From positions 2,526,501 through 2,590,500 of the forward strand of contig JABWDB010000019.1 in assembly GCA_019614645.1 (NCBI GenBank): DNA of 64,000 bases, read 5' to 3'. Below the pieces are notes generated by a model. That model saw nothing but the letters and a program-made list of their open reading frames with translations. It did no database searches and was not told the origin of the DNA. Positions 11,986 to 24,159 of the stretch are shown here, in pieces (within the stretch, counting starts at the first letter, position 1; every line of letters begins with the position of its first letter). The stretch is from Stratiolaelaps scimitus (taxonomy: Eukaryota > Arthropoda > Arachnida > Mesostigmata > Laelapidae). The position numbers and the translations under genes were made by a program.

Positions 11986-12879
11986 ATGCTAGCGTCACCA
12001 TGGGTTAGCCCGAAAACACAAGGGCACTGAGGGAAGCCAATTGATGAATTAACAGGAAACTTCTGCAGCATACTGCTTTTCTGTCGAATAGCAGATTGAA
12101 CAAGTGACCGTTGGGGAAATACCAGCTTTCGTTACAGTTAGACATTATCGAACATGCGATGGGTCACTACTCAGAATGGAGTGACGAAGGACCTAACTTA
12201 TCGACCTTCGCCATCGGACTTCACCTTTGCGCTGTGTTAAATCGACACCTGGTCAACCATAAAAACAAATGGCAATACAACGATTCACAATACGGCTCTA
12301 TATTCTCTAGCTATTTAATATACTAGCGAAATTATGATAACCAAAGAGACTCAATTGACAGACATCGATATAATCTATAATAATGCTCACCACCGCAGCG
12401 AAAGTTCAACGTGACCTCGTACGTGTGCCCGCTGTCGATGATCGTCATTGGCAGAACGCATAATGACAGTCTTAGTGCAGAAACTGTTCCACAAAATACC
12501 CAAGCTTCATTTAATTACCGTTCTATTACCGTTCTACTAACTGTGCGTGAATCTCGAACGAAGGCAGTCAGTCATACACATTATCGTTCAGTGTGTGCGG
12601 ACGTGCTGCCGCGTGATGTATTGATCTTTGAGGCCTTGAGCCCAACAGCCTCGCTTTCCCTGTGTTCCTCTGCCCGTTGGTGGCTGACGCGTATATCTCC
12701 ATTGACATGAAGGCTAGGGGTGCTGGACGGGGATGTCTGCCGGCAATGGAGGGGTTAGTGAGTGAATCGGTGAGGGGAGGAACGACGGGGCAGAGTAACG
12801 ACGCATTGATGGCGTCCCTTTCGAAAGGCCTCTTTCTCGACAGAGCGTCATCGTCTTCTGCTTAGCTGAAGTGAAACTG

Positions 12880-12945
12880 CCAGCAGACGCCGGGATCGGA
12901 TACCCACCCGTTCGCCGGTGAGCCGCTACGCTGCGCCACTGCCGG
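12880..12945 (-). repeat. tRNA-like sequence, probable SINE or tRNA relic
   Basis: Read on the minus strand, the ends ccggcag and ctgctgg pair over 7 bp like an acceptor stem. Just inside is a pol III A-box (tggcgcagcg, within 12923-12938). A B-box-like gtatccgatccc lies at 12892-12903. The total is 66 nt, about 6 short of a tRNA, and the T-arm no longer pairs, so it is not a working tRNA. A tRNA-derived SINE head or a dead tRNA copy is the likeliest reading. The 12-nt palindrome ccggtataccgg sits at its upstream edge (12942-12953). Confidence 0.4.
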
Positions 12946-14227
12946 TATACCGGTAGTGACATTTGAGAAATCACTCACATCCATACATCGCTAAGTGCTC
13001 TCCTTCAATTCCTTCGCTATTTCCATCGAGATGACGACAACGACAACGAAACGGTGGCAGCGGCAGTAGCAGGAGCAGTAGCAGCAGCAGCAAGGGATAA
13101 TATCGAAATTCGCAAGCACGTCACGGGATTGTCGGTTGTCGTGCCAGGAATATCCAAATGCTACTGCGGCTGATGCTGATGGAGCTGCAGCCTCCTCAAT
13201 GCCAATGCCGGTAGCCGCTGCCGCCTCGCCGGCTGCCTGTCTAAATAGCTGGCTCCCACTGGCTGGCTGAGGTGTCATACGTACCGCGTGCATTTTTCAG
13301 GAGCCTAGCTCCGCCAGGATAGACTCCTTAGCAACCAACACCCGCCTGCATCACTACCAGCCTGTGGTTGCAGAAGGAGGAGCAGCGGTAGCGGCGACTT
13401 CGGCTGAGCGGGGAGACGCGAGAGTACTCTCCTGGGGTGGGTGGGGTAGATATTCCTCTGTCGCTTTTCCCGCTGATGCGGCTTCAGGCAGCTCCGTCGG
13501 GTTGCTCTTGCCGCTGGCCGCCGCCTGCGTTTTCTTCGTCGGTATCCAAGCGCCCATCCGCGTCCCTTTTTCTTCGTCCGTTCCCTTTCGGGCCCCCTTA
13601 CCTCTGTGCAAAGGCCAGGTGTAGGGGGGCAGGGGGGGGTTCATGGGGACGGCGAGCAGAGGGACAACGAAGATCTCACCACAGGGGATGCCAACAGTGG
13701 CTGCCAGCCATGCCCATTCGTACTGATGCCGCTGGCGGCTTCGCCAGCAGGGCAGGCAGCCTGGCATCATCGTCGTTGTCGCCGTCGTCAGACACTATCC
13801 ACTATCTACCTCTCCTGCGGTGAGGGGCGGGCGACCTGGAGCGCTGCGCGCGCGCGCGATCGGTGATGCATGCCCGAAGGATCCCAATAAGAGTGGATAG
13901 AACCCGAGCTCGTCTCTCTCGAACGAGTTCCTTCTTTCGCGTGCCTTCCGTTAGGTGGTTGGCTCGTTCGTCCTTTCGTTGGTCGGCTGCTTCGTTCACC
14001 GCTCTATGGCATCGGCGGCGTTATCCTCTCGATCGGTCTCGTGGCGCCTCCGTCTCGTGCTCGGCCACGAGCTCGTGCGGGGTCGACGGCGACCCAACAC
14101 CCTCCTCCCCTGACCATTTCCATCAGCTCTATTGGCCAACGCCGCCCAAACGCCCTTCATCTAACGGCGCACCTGCATCCCAAAGAACGATGCGACTGGC
14201 AGAGAAGGGCAACTGTATTCCGCTGCT

Positions 14228-14250
14228 GCTGCTGCTGTCACAGCAGCAGC
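14228..14250. repeat. CTG/CAG hairpin, 10-bp stem
   Basis: gctgctgctg (14228-14237) is followed, after the three bases tca, by its exact complement cagcagcagc (14241-14250). It is a triplet-repeat hairpin in a GC-rich block. Confidence 0.75.
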
Positions 14251-15915
14251 CGCAGCAGTTGTATTCTGCATAGGTATGCTTCTATCATCTATCGGCGGGG
14301 GATGATCGGCCATCGCCTACCAAGCCGACCATTGGTTGACGACGTTGCATTGGTGCCAGATCGGCGACCGTCGGAGGAACCTATCGCGGTTTTTGTGCCC
14401 CAGCTCTTCCAGTATTCGCGTTCACTTCCTATAGGCATATAGCAGAGATGATAGCATGCCACTAGCGACAATTGCCTTAGCTACACTGCTACGACTACGA
14501 CTATGGTCAGAAGCAGCAAAACATTTGCAGCACTTGTGTAAGACGAGCCGAAAATGCCATGTTCTCTCCGCCGCCGCAGCCGGCGTCGTGGTCCACATTC
14601 GAGTGCGCCAGCATCAACGATGCCACCATAGATCCAACTGCTGAAACGGGAAGCAACGAACGAAGTAAGCAAGAAAGCAGCTGGCTCACATGTGATCGTC
14701 GGCTTGGCTCAGTTCGATTGGCTCAAGGGTAATAGAAAACATGAGGAGCGGTGTATGCAACCGTAAGCAGAAAACGATTGGCGGCGCATTTATTCAAAGA
14801 GCAATTCAACCTTACCCACCACCACCAGCACCACCTCCCCCTCGTTCTCCCGTCCGGTCTTATGGCAACAGCACAACACGCACATTGAAACCCCACATCA
14901 AACGACCCCACGCCTCAGACAAACGTCCTCCCTGCGAGCATCGCAGGCTTGTTCTAATGGAACACTACATAGAGTTGAAATGGTGCTTAGCCCCGAGATC
15001 GTCAGCCCGAGAGGTTTGTCGCGGGGGATTGAGGGAAGCTGTTGCTGCTAGCTGTGAGCCGTTTGTTTGTAAGCTGTAGGAAACATCGTTGGTTAGAAAG
15101 AATATAATCGTCTGCAATGGCATAGTTATCGAACCCATGCATAGGTATCGATATCATGGAACCACCTCGTTACATCAACGTTCGTGTGTAATCTCGGAGG
15201 TGACGCTTCATGAAGCCGTCTTCCTGATGCGCAGCGTACTTTCTTCGTCAAAACGAACTCGTTATCCTGAGTACAGCATATTTATCTCCAGGTTTACAAA
15301 TTGAGACAACACTAATTTGTGTCTGCATGTGTCTATCATCGTGTCCACACGACACACATTCATAAAGTTTAAGAATTGTAACCGCCTTGTGAAAGTGGCC
15401 GTACCGTCGAGCCTCCTGAAGATTGAAACTGGAGATTTTCTGTTTACGGGCTGCACGCTGGAGATCATGGCGCAACCATGTGGCGATTACCTACGTAACG
15501 CTTGCGAGTTTCCGAATGTCTATGTGGTTCCAAATGCAACAGTTACTTAGTGTCATTTAGCTTCTACATAGCTGGTACGATGAAAATCGATAACAAATAC
15601 CGGACAGGCGTTTGCCGATTGCTCGCATACGAATTGCCTCTACAAGCGGAAAAGTGCGGCTGGCTGAGGCTGAGGAAGACTACGTGAGCTAAATATAGGC
15701 CGATACAGCCGCCATCGGCGGTCAACGGTGAGGTTAATTTGGTCAGTGCTCCCTCAAATTCTTTCAATCATTGTCGTTTCACATCGCCGCCCTTCACAAC
15801 GCATGCGCGCGTTGTTCGCGCATGTCTGTGTATAAATACGTGAATCAAGTGACTCTAGCTTCCGCGTTGTCCACTCGGGCCACGTTGAAATCTGAGTTGA
15901 AACCCGGCGAAAACG

Positions 15916-15937
15916 GAAGTCGGCGGAAGTCGATACC
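15916..15937 (+). repeat. Dispersed 22-mer, copy 1
   Basis: This 22-nt segment, from gaagtcgg to gtcgatacc, recurs at 61971-61992 with one mismatch (g for a at position 8). The similarity does not clearly extend into the flanks. Such a match is unlikely by chance in 64 kb, but the element is too short to classify. Confidence 0.45.
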
Positions 15938-16561
15938 AGACTCGGTGCGACTAATGCCTGTTAAGGCAAAAAAATTGCTTGAAAGAGTATTTGACCCGCT
16001 GAGCAAAAACAATGAGAATAGCAGCTAATAGAAAGGATCGCTAATTATCGTATCATGTGTGTGGGCTGCCGCTGCTGCTGACGCTAGTGCGTAGTTTATG
16101 ATTAGCCAATACTTAACTACATACTAATTGTTACTCAGCGAGCGAACGAACGAGAATAAGATAAAACTTAGGCGATGTCAAAGCGGGCCCCTGATGAACT
16201 CGTGTTCTATGACCTTCGATTCCTATTCGTGATCGTTACTACGGCGCACTATATCAAGGCTACCAAGAACGTTTTTCTAGGTTTCGAGATCGGCGCCAGG
16301 CTTGAGGGGTACATTTTCAAATGCTGCTTACGGCCTACGCATATGGCGACGACGTGGGACACAATATTGGGTCAGTGACGCGAGGATTATGAAGGAATCT
16401 TGGCAGGCTCGTCACTCTAGATTGCTGTATATAAGGGACAGCTATTTTCATCAAGTACGAACCATTTTGACGGTCCCAGCTACATTTTACAGAGACACGC
16501 CCGGTGGCGTGCTCTTTCCATCGCGGTTGAACAGTTTCACTTCTGATACTGATGCTTTATT

Positions 16562-16677
16562 CCCCCCCCCCCCGTTTCCTCCTAGACCCTTCACCGGTGG
16601 TGCTCTCCATCGGCACCATTCTGAGTGTATCTCTGATCATTGCACTCTCTCTCTGTTACTAACTCGCCCCCCCCCCC
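16562..16677 (+). repeat. Paired poly-C tracts
   Basis: C12 (16562-16573) and C11 (16667-16677) lie about 100 nt apart in a pyrimidine-rich stretch. They belong to the set of C homopolymers on the plus strand described in the findings. Confidence 0.85.
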
Positions 16678-18432
16678 TATTTATTCAGTCTCTGAACCGA
16701 TCTCTCGGGCGATAATCACCGCCTGCGCACAGGTTCGTGCGTCTTTTTATAATTAAGCCGCTATCTCGTTCTGTCTAGCTCTTTTGCTCCGCTCTCGCCT
16801 CGCGCCCGTTCACACTATCGCAGTCTCTCCGCGTTTCGCCGCTACTTTCTAGCGTCCGCTATCCCACAGTAAGTGCTACCGTTGACGCTGGTAATGCTCA
16901 TGTCTCCCCGATGCTGAAGATACTTCCAGAGTCGACCTTCGGGGAGAGGGTTCGAGGGATGATGGGGGGCGTGCAGACCTTCAGACTTTCCAGCACGAGA
17001 CAGCGACGGCAGAAGCTCGAAGCACGAACGACACTCATCTTCCCCTATGAGCCGAGTGGGCAGCCTTCCCTTCAATACCCCTGGCTCCCCTCCCAACACA
17101 GCATTTTCTTCCTTTGCTTACACCCTCTGTACTCTATTCACTCGTCCGCCCCAACGCTCCCCTGTCTACCGAGTCTCCTCTGTCTTTCTCTGATGACAGC
17201 CGAAGGCCGAGTGACGAGGCGACGCAAGCAACGGGGAAATACAGCAGCACTGCAGCGAGGGCCGCGCTTCATTCACCTTCCTCCTCGAGCCGGATGCGGC
17301 TTGGGTTTGCTGGGCGCATTCGCTGACAAGCATTTCCCTATTTTTGCTTGATCCTTTGCTCACCTCCTCTTTACCCCTCGCAGTTTTCCTTCCGCTGGCG
17401 AAGGGCGCTAAGGCTCAGACAACCAGGGAATGATGCCGCTCGGGAGACGAGGCGCGAACCGAGGAAGGTTGCAGCCTGTTCCCTTCAGGAGCTACCCCCA
17501 GGGAGAAGGAAGAGGCAAGCGTTGAGGAGAAGTCGCGAGCGGGGAGCCGCGGAACGCTTGAGAGGCTTTTTGCGCTTCGGAAATCGATGTGAATGTTAAG
17601 TGCGGCGGCTGGAGGTGGCGGTGGTTGACGCCGACGCTCCCGCTTCCGGGTAAAAGTGGCCACGGCGGCTGATGATCTCTCGCAACGCTCGCGCAACAGC
17701 GACAGCACAACAGGAGAAGCTGGGGCCAAAGGAGGGAGCCTGTGTCTTGATAGGTGGGCGAACGGGAGAAACTAGCGGTGGTCGCGACTTCGTGTACGGA
17801 CGTATTTACTCGTCGTTACGTTTCGTCTCCATCGGGCCCGAAACCCGTCCTGCTTTATGTAAACGATGCTATATATAATACCTACGATGGGCAATGGTGC
17901 CATTATGTAGGGACCAGGGGAAATGTTGCCGGGGTCCTAAGCGTGTCCGGAAAAACCGAAGTGTCTAGTTGGGGCGTGCGTGGATAGTCCAGTCTGAGTG
18001 AAGGCCCGACAGCCTCACCTATCCTAACACCGAACACGGCCATCGAACAAGAACATGAGTCACGAGGGACCTGCTGAAGGAGGAAGAGCCAAAGCTGTGA
18101 ACTTGTCAACGTCCGGACAGAGAGGGTGCGCCAGGAAGGCAAAGCTATTAGATTGTCGTTACACCGTTGAGTAGCAGTTGGGGTGGATAGTCACTCGTGT
18201 AGACTTTTTAGCAGACGATTCTTTCAAAAACTCGCTAACGCCTCACTCACTTGTCAGTAGTAGATGGATGGCACGGAAGGAAAAATTAGAGGATTATAAT
18301 GAACACTTAATCAAAACGCTTGTCTATGCTTCATGCTGGAGGCAGAGGGAGTTTTGTTCGTTTTAGAGTGATAGTATTAATTTGTTTAGTAAGTTGGTTT
18401 TAGAGTGTGACACGTAAGAGTTGCTGTCTCAC

Positions 18433-18456
18433 GAGAGAGAAAGAGAGAGAGAGAGA
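18433..18456. repeat. (GA)n microsatellite
   Basis: This is an interrupted GA run. Other GA/CT tracts of similar size lie at 4290, 25244, 27849, 32824, 38963, 40174, 45498, 53945 and 54586. Such tracts bind GAGA-type factors in arthropods, but here that is only a possibility. Confidence 0.9.
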
Positions 18457-18677
18457 TAGAGACAAAGAGAGAACGATGAGAGAGGGGGCGTTGTTAAATT
18501 TAATAACATGAGCTAAAAATAAGCGAACTGAAAACTAATGCGAACATGGAGTCAACCTTAAATAATGTCATGTTACAAGCCTTCGTATGGTTCAGAACAG
18601 GTCCGTGTGCGATCGGTTGTGAGACAAACCTCTATAGTTATACAACTTTAAATATACGATAATTAGAGAATTAGTTG

Positions 18678-18732
18678 GGCACAGGGTGTCAGGCCGAGGC
18701 CGTCATGGTCACGGGGGAGGCGATGGCATTGC
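18678..18732 (+). repeat. Unnamed dispersed repeat, copy A
   Basis: This segment matches 56487-56543 in the same orientation. Both read ggcacag, then tgtcaggccgagg, then catggtca, then a gatggcattgc end, with small gaps between. Copy A has a 2-nt insert after the first block and lacks about 3 nt in the middle. The match ends near the same place in both copies. It may be part of a longer repeat family or a conserved short element. No frame is clearly coding in both. Confidence 0.7.
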
Positions 18733-19094
18733 AGATCTCTATTATTACGGAGTCGCCATATGGCTATTTATGAAGTGATTATATATATATATATTACCTA
18801 TAGCATTTCAACTTTACTTATTTCACACGAATCATATACGTGTATGTCGCGTCCTGAACCAACAATCTAGCAACCCTAACCGTCCAAGCCACCGTATTTA
18901 TGGTGTATTGCTGTGGCATTTGTCATGCCACCTTGTTACGCGACTGGCTTTACGTTCGTCAGGGGCAGCACACGAAGCTAACCGTAGCCGTCTAGTTTAA
19001 CCTTCAGTTGAACTGACGCAAAGTATTGGAGATTGGAATTTCTGTAATATGACCCGCCTTTATAAAGGGCATCAACCTCTGAGCTCGGTTAAAC

Positions 19095-19097
<3 letters not shown>

Positions 19098-19130
<33 letters not shown>
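19098..19130. repeat. (TA)n microsatellite
   Basis: This is an uninterrupted TA tract of about 16 units. Confidence 0.9.
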
Positions 19131-19132
<2 letters not shown>

Positions 19133-20476
19133 AGGGGAAAATTCATGCCAAGCAAAATAATACAGATTGAATTATTCTCTGATCAATTTTGAGAGATAAC
19201 TCGGGACGTTCGTTAAGGTCAAAACGAGCTTTATCACTATTCCTGTATCTGAAAATTCATAATGTACCCCTTGGCTGAAAATAAAAATGTACTGGTATTG
19301 CACTGTAAAAATGGATAGTGAAGAGCCATGCATTATCGTTGCTATTGGGTGACATAAATAGTTCAAAACGTAGGGGAATTTGTTAAGCGCTTCGTCCTCG
19401 GAACTCAAAAATATGAATTAAGTCTAATCACTGAGATGCTTGAGCGCTTGTGTAGTAACAGCTATCTAACGTCTTTGTGAAATCTACGGTAGCCCTTAAT
19501 AGATTAATACATTAGCTAACCCACATAGGGTGAGCTCGAATGCTAGCGAAATTCTAGCGGCGGATCGGCGTTTTCTACGATAACGTTCTGAGTATTTTAT
19601 AAAACTCAAAATAAATATGTGATTTGAAACTGAATGCAGAGACAATGCACAATTGACGGCTAAAGGTGTGTGCGAATTGCCATAAATGAAAACTTTCTCA
19701 CTGAGTTGCTCATTCCCAGGTAATTAGATAGCTTGAAATGAGCTCGGCCGACAACAACAACAGTGTATTAGTATTATTAGCAACCATATATAATACACAT
19801 CCGTGAAGCCAACTTACGCATTACTCACGGTCGACCTCTAATTCTATTGCTACCGCTCTCCCCATTTGCCATAGAACTCTGCTAATTATCCACCTTTTCA
19901 CTGCTATTTAATCAAAACGATATAGTTATTTGGATGTAATGAAAGTGAGTGAAACGCCCCAAAAACACATTACCATGCATCATAATTTCTTCGTTCATAT
20001 ATTCACATCCATTTCACAATATTGTTCCTTCATTCGCGACACGTTCGACTTCTGCTAGCGTCCAAATTTGGTCCAGCGGCAGATCCGCAGCGGTCCGCCA
20101 GATCCGACAGCGCCGGGTGCCCACCGACGGTTCACCGAATCTCGCTATCCGCGATTCGTTCGTGCGACTTTAATGGACGTCCCTTTACATACGACTCCGC
20201 CGATCGCGTTCGTCTTTCGTGACAATGCCGAGGGGCGGGACATCTCGCGCCTGCATTTGCGACTGTGAACGTGTGTGACTGCCACTGCCACCACCACAGC
20301 ACTGCATATGCAGCATTGTCGATACGTCCGTGAGTGAGTGTGTGCGTTTGTATTTCCGCCCGTCATATTTTTGTCTGTGAGCGATGCCCCTAAACCCCTG
20401 CAGGTTGATCCCCCGATGTCAGACTTCTCCCCCGCGCCGCCCTCCATGTAAATCGGAGTAAAGTCGTGTTGCCAAG

Positions 20477-20923
20477 ATGGGCACCGAACGAATGATGAGG
20501 CTGCTCAAGGACAGCCCGCGGGTGGAAACTTTTTCCCGCCGATCGGATGCACGGACGCCGGCTCGCCCGCTAGCGAAGGCGAAGAGCAGAGGCGGAGAGC
20601 CTTGGACAGCCGACCGCTCTCTTCCGAGGCGGAAGAGGTCGCAGCAAACTCGACAATTAAGCGGCGGAGAGCAGCATTGGGAAGGAAGAAGCATCGCCAC
20701 TATCGCGAGTGGCCGCATGCATTGCTTGCCTGCGTCGCTGCCGGCATTGGCCGCTGCTGCACCGACCTTCTCAAACGGGCAGTGGAGATCCGGCCGGCGG
20801 AAGGGTCCCTTGCCAAGCCCCGCCGAATGCTACCAGCGGCAGCAGAAGCTCCAGCTCCTCATCCAGCCGCCATCGCTTTGCGTTTGTGTTCTGATTCCAC
20901 CACGACGGCGGCGACGACGTTGA
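20477..20923 (+). CDS. Weak candidate first coding exon, 148 codons
   Basis: The ATG lies in a near-ideal initiation context (gccaagATGGG) with an in-frame stop 15 nt before it. The first 80 or so residues are basic and hydrophilic with a balanced mix (starting MGTERMMRLLKDSPRVETF). The end degrades into Arg repeats read from a CGG/CGA tract (last six residues), so the true coding part, if any, probably leaves through a splice donor before that. I could not choose a donor. Other frames overlap it in full. I recognise no domain, and the GC-rich setting would suit a first exon. Confidence 0.18.
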   Translation: MGTERMMRLLKDSPRVETFSRRSDARTPARPLAKAKSRGGEPWTADRSLPRRKRSQQTRQLSGGEQHWEGRSIATIASGRMHCLPASLPALAAAAPTFSNGQWRSGRRKGPLPSPAECYQRQQKLQLLIQPPSLCVCVLIPPRRRRRR

Positions 20924-23164
20924 GATGGCGGCTGACGTGGAGGCGCGCCTCCTGTTCGTTCTATCTAGACAGCAACCCTGTCTTCGTTTTGCTTTGTGTC
21001 TTGGGTATTTGGGCTGGGGAGTCGAGTTGGGTCGGGTCGGAAGCGGCGTTCGTCGGAAAAAGATTGGGGGTACTGTGGCATTGTGTGGGGTGGTTCTGGG
21101 GTACTCGCTTGCTTGCTTGCTCGCTCGCTCGCACGCTCGCTCAAAGTGTCAGTTGTGGGAGGTCGGCCCTCTGGCCTCTGCTGGTGATCGTGATGTTTCA
21201 GCGGGGCGGTAGCGGTGATGGGTGCATCTTCCATCCGTGCCGGCTCATGCGAGCATCGCAGATTCACAGACAGACATGCACACCCCATACAGATATAGAT
21301 AGAATCCCAGATCGAGAAAGGAGCAGCAGAGGTTGCAACTTATGGCTCTGTCCCTCCCTTCGCAGCCGAAGCGGGCCCCCGACACCCCTTCTCGCTAGTC
21401 GACCATACAGCCATGTCTCGTTCTCACTTTTGATCCCCACCGGCCCGAGCACGTTCACGGGATCAGCAGCGTCTGTCTGACTGCTTGCCTGCCTGTGTGT
21501 CCGGCCACCAAAGCTGCTTGCTAGCAGAGCCTGCTTCGCTTCCAGAAAACGCCGAGACCACCCCTTCGCCTCCCCTCCGCCAAGCTATCTCTCCATTCCC
21601 CCAGATCTCGCGGTTCGCCGTTAAACATACCTCTTCTCCCCAAGCGATCCCCGCTCAAAGTGTTCATGACACGAGGAGTTCCACTCGTTCCAAACTTCCG
21701 GGCGCATGCGGCCCGCTCGGCGAAAGTGCCCGGAGTGTTCGTAGACACTCCAGCTCTGTAACAACGCGTAGATGTCGTCGGCCGCTATGATCGCCCGCTT
21801 CGCAGATGCTGTTATCGTTTTCATCTTGGCATCGGAGTCGCGCACTCACCTTCTTATCACTCACGAGCTCATCGTCGCGAGAACGCACGTAAGTGCTTTA
21901 GTCTACGCGTGCCACTTTTTCTGCATCATTACACGAATGTTCGTATGCATGTACACAGGAGGCAAACAGCTTCAGAGCCGATACCTACCACTTGTCCCGC
22001 ACCCGTAATTACAATAGATTAACAACTCTGTCTCCACTTTCGGAGGCTTCTTATATCCACTCATGAAGCGTTGTTTTTGCTATGCCCACGTTGCCTGTAG
22101 GTAGACAATAGCTCGCATGTACTTGTCCCTTCAAAGCTGGCTGCGCACACTAAGTATTAAGTGTCTCCATCGGTACAAATGTGTGTGCATGCATTGGTCT
22201 TGTTTGCCATTTCACTCTTTTGCAGCTGGGCCCGTCCGCGTGCGGAGGGCTTTTTTCGTTGTTCGCGGAAGCGTCTTCAGCCGCGTAAGTTTGCACGTTT
22301 ACAGTTGTTGACCCAAACAGAACACTAGTCCGCTCCTGCTGCCATCCACTTGTCATTTCATATCTTGGTCTATCGTTGTGGCAGATCCTTGTGGGTGGGC
22401 AGCTACCGTGACGATGACAACGACAGAGGTCGAGAAACAGATGAGGAGCGACAACAAGAGACGAACGAATAATCGCAGCGAGATGCTGCCGCCGGAACCG
22501 GTCAACAGAAGTTATGCTCGTTACGGTACCGCGTTCCGATTGACAACGAGCGTTTCGCACGAGAGCTGCGGGGTCTGGGAGTGATGCAGGAGGCCCAAGT
22601 GATGCCTAGGCTGTGTTACAGACGTTGGCGTCGACTATGTTCTGTCGCGCAACAAGAAGGATAGACTATTTACTAGGCCCCATCGCTTTCCTGCTCTGGT
22701 GCTGTTATATCGTATCTAAGTGCCTCCGTAGATGCTGGGCTGGCTGCTTGAGAGTCGATGCTTGCATGAACGAAATCGAAGAGGAAGATCTGAGTGAAGC
22801 AGCTCCGAGCATCTTGCTCTGAACAGCGCTTCGTATGAGCGATGTTGGACATCGCAGATGGGGAAACAGCTGAGAGCATGAAATGTTTTTTGGATAACGC
22901 AATGAGTCGGAGATAGATATTGAAACGGTCCAAGGAAACGCTTCGACTGGTTGTCGCATCGTCGGTAGTCGATGTATTGCTTTGAGCCACTCGCTCTCAG
23001 CTTTATATAGCTGACAGCCAGTATTATCACGTCGCCGTTGTTGCCCTCGCGGTTGGTCAGACAATGGTCTGGTCGTGATGGCGTGGCTCACGGTATTCCA
23101 TCAGACCCGTTTCAATATATAAGTACATACATTTTTTTACGGTTCGGACGGAAGACCCCTGGAG

Positions 23165-23201
23165 TGCCAAGTACTCGGCCCTACCGGCCGAGTACTTGGC
23201 A
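23165..23201. repeat. Perfect 16-bp hairpin with 5-nt loop
   Basis: tgccaagtactcggcc (23165-23180) is followed after ctacc by its exact complement (23186-23201). The flanks do not pair, so the stem is only 16 bp. This is shorter than an animal pre-miRNA stem. It could be a protein-binding palindrome, an internal-deletion product of an inverted-repeat element, or a terminator-like fold. Confidence 0.85.
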
Positions 23202-24136
23202 GGCAATACGGCTGGCGCGATGTGACATATAACAGAACTTAAGCATTGTAAAGATTGCAGTTCCTTTAATAAACCAGAAAACCTCTACTCGTACTCCAGC
23301 TTGACAGCTTCAGAATACACATTGGATATGGAGGGAACATGACCAGCTCTTGTAACAACCTGCTAATTCATATATGTCTATTGAAACCATTGCGAAGGAC
23401 AGAGCTGGCGAGCAGGATAAGGCGAGAAATACCTCCACATCATATCGTAACGCTGATCGCGTCCAACTGCGCTATTCGTGGTAGATAACCAACCACCATG
23501 CAAGAGAGCGAGAGAGAACGATTCATCTCCGAACTAGCATGCCCCCCTTGCTTGCCGCTTGCTGCGTGACGTCCTCCGGCACGTCCTGCTACTGGATGCC
23601 AACCAATGCTCTACTAGACACAATTAGTTGTACTAATCACCGCCGCCGCCGCCGCCGAGCCTCAACCCGTTGTCGCCTCGCTTATTGCATGTCTAGAATC
23701 CATGTGCCTGCTAAACCTTATCCTACCCAGTTCCGTTTTCCACCCCGTCGCGTCTCTGTTCCCCTCTAGTTCGCACAATCCAATCCTCCCAACTTCATGA
23801 GCTCCCGTTCCCGAAAATTCCCGCGCCCCACAGCCCCGAAAAGCGCCGAGTAGCATCCCGTTCGGTGCCTGTTATGTGATGTGCGTGACTAGGAATGAGG
23901 CGAGCTCATTAAAATCTGTACAGTCAGCTTGTCTCTCCCTTTCACGCTCACTCTCGCTCTGTCAGCTTCTCAGTGGCCTGATGCGACGGCCGCGGCTGTC
24001 TGCCGCCGACCTCGAGCCCACGGTTGCGGCGGCCACGGGCGCCAACGGAGGGAGCGCTCTTTCTACAGACTTCGCTCTGGCTGCACGCCATCGTTCCTCT
24101 CTACCTCGGCGTTGCTTCTTCTCTCCACGACTCATC

Positions 24137-24159
24137 GTTGTCGTCGTCGTCGTCGTCGA
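24137..24159. repeat. (GTC)n microsatellite
   Basis: About seven GTC units end in gacgac, so the right end can fold back on the tract. Confidence 0.85.

Larger units (their letters stand above)
10931..17720. other. Long GC-rich block with CAG, GA and poly-C tracts
   Basis: Frames are open on several phases at once, so length alone is no evidence of coding. Noted here are GA at 11273-11285, CAG clusters at 13061-13092, a CTG/CAG hairpin at 14228-14250, G runs of 6 and 8 at 13624-13639, and C12 and C11 tracts at 16562-16573 and 16667-16677. An 8-bp inverted repeat (catgcgcg/cgcgcatg) lies near 15803-15825. An open but ATG-poor frame at 15317-15550 has a protein-like end (TGCTLEIMAQPCGDYLRN) that I cannot place. 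A tRNA-like relic lies at 12880-12945. Confidence 0.5.
17721..20020. other. AT-rich non-coding stretch
   Basis: It contains a purine microsatellite (GA, 18433-18456), TA tracts at 18780-18795 and 19098-19130, and the first copy of the unnamed dispersed repeat (18678-18732). Frames are short and without bias. I see no transposase or RT motif. Confidence 0.6.

Noticed and set aside
13354..13770. 138-codon minus-strand Pro/Ala/Ser-rich frame
   Set aside because: It is open on both strands in GC-rich repeat DNA. Its disordered composition is the expected chance product.
20602..21480. Longest open frame in the window (292 codons, plus)
   Set aside because: It begins at TTG, overlaps other long frames, and its residues are low-complexity Ala/Leu/Arg/Ser from GC-rich repeats. 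No domain is visible.
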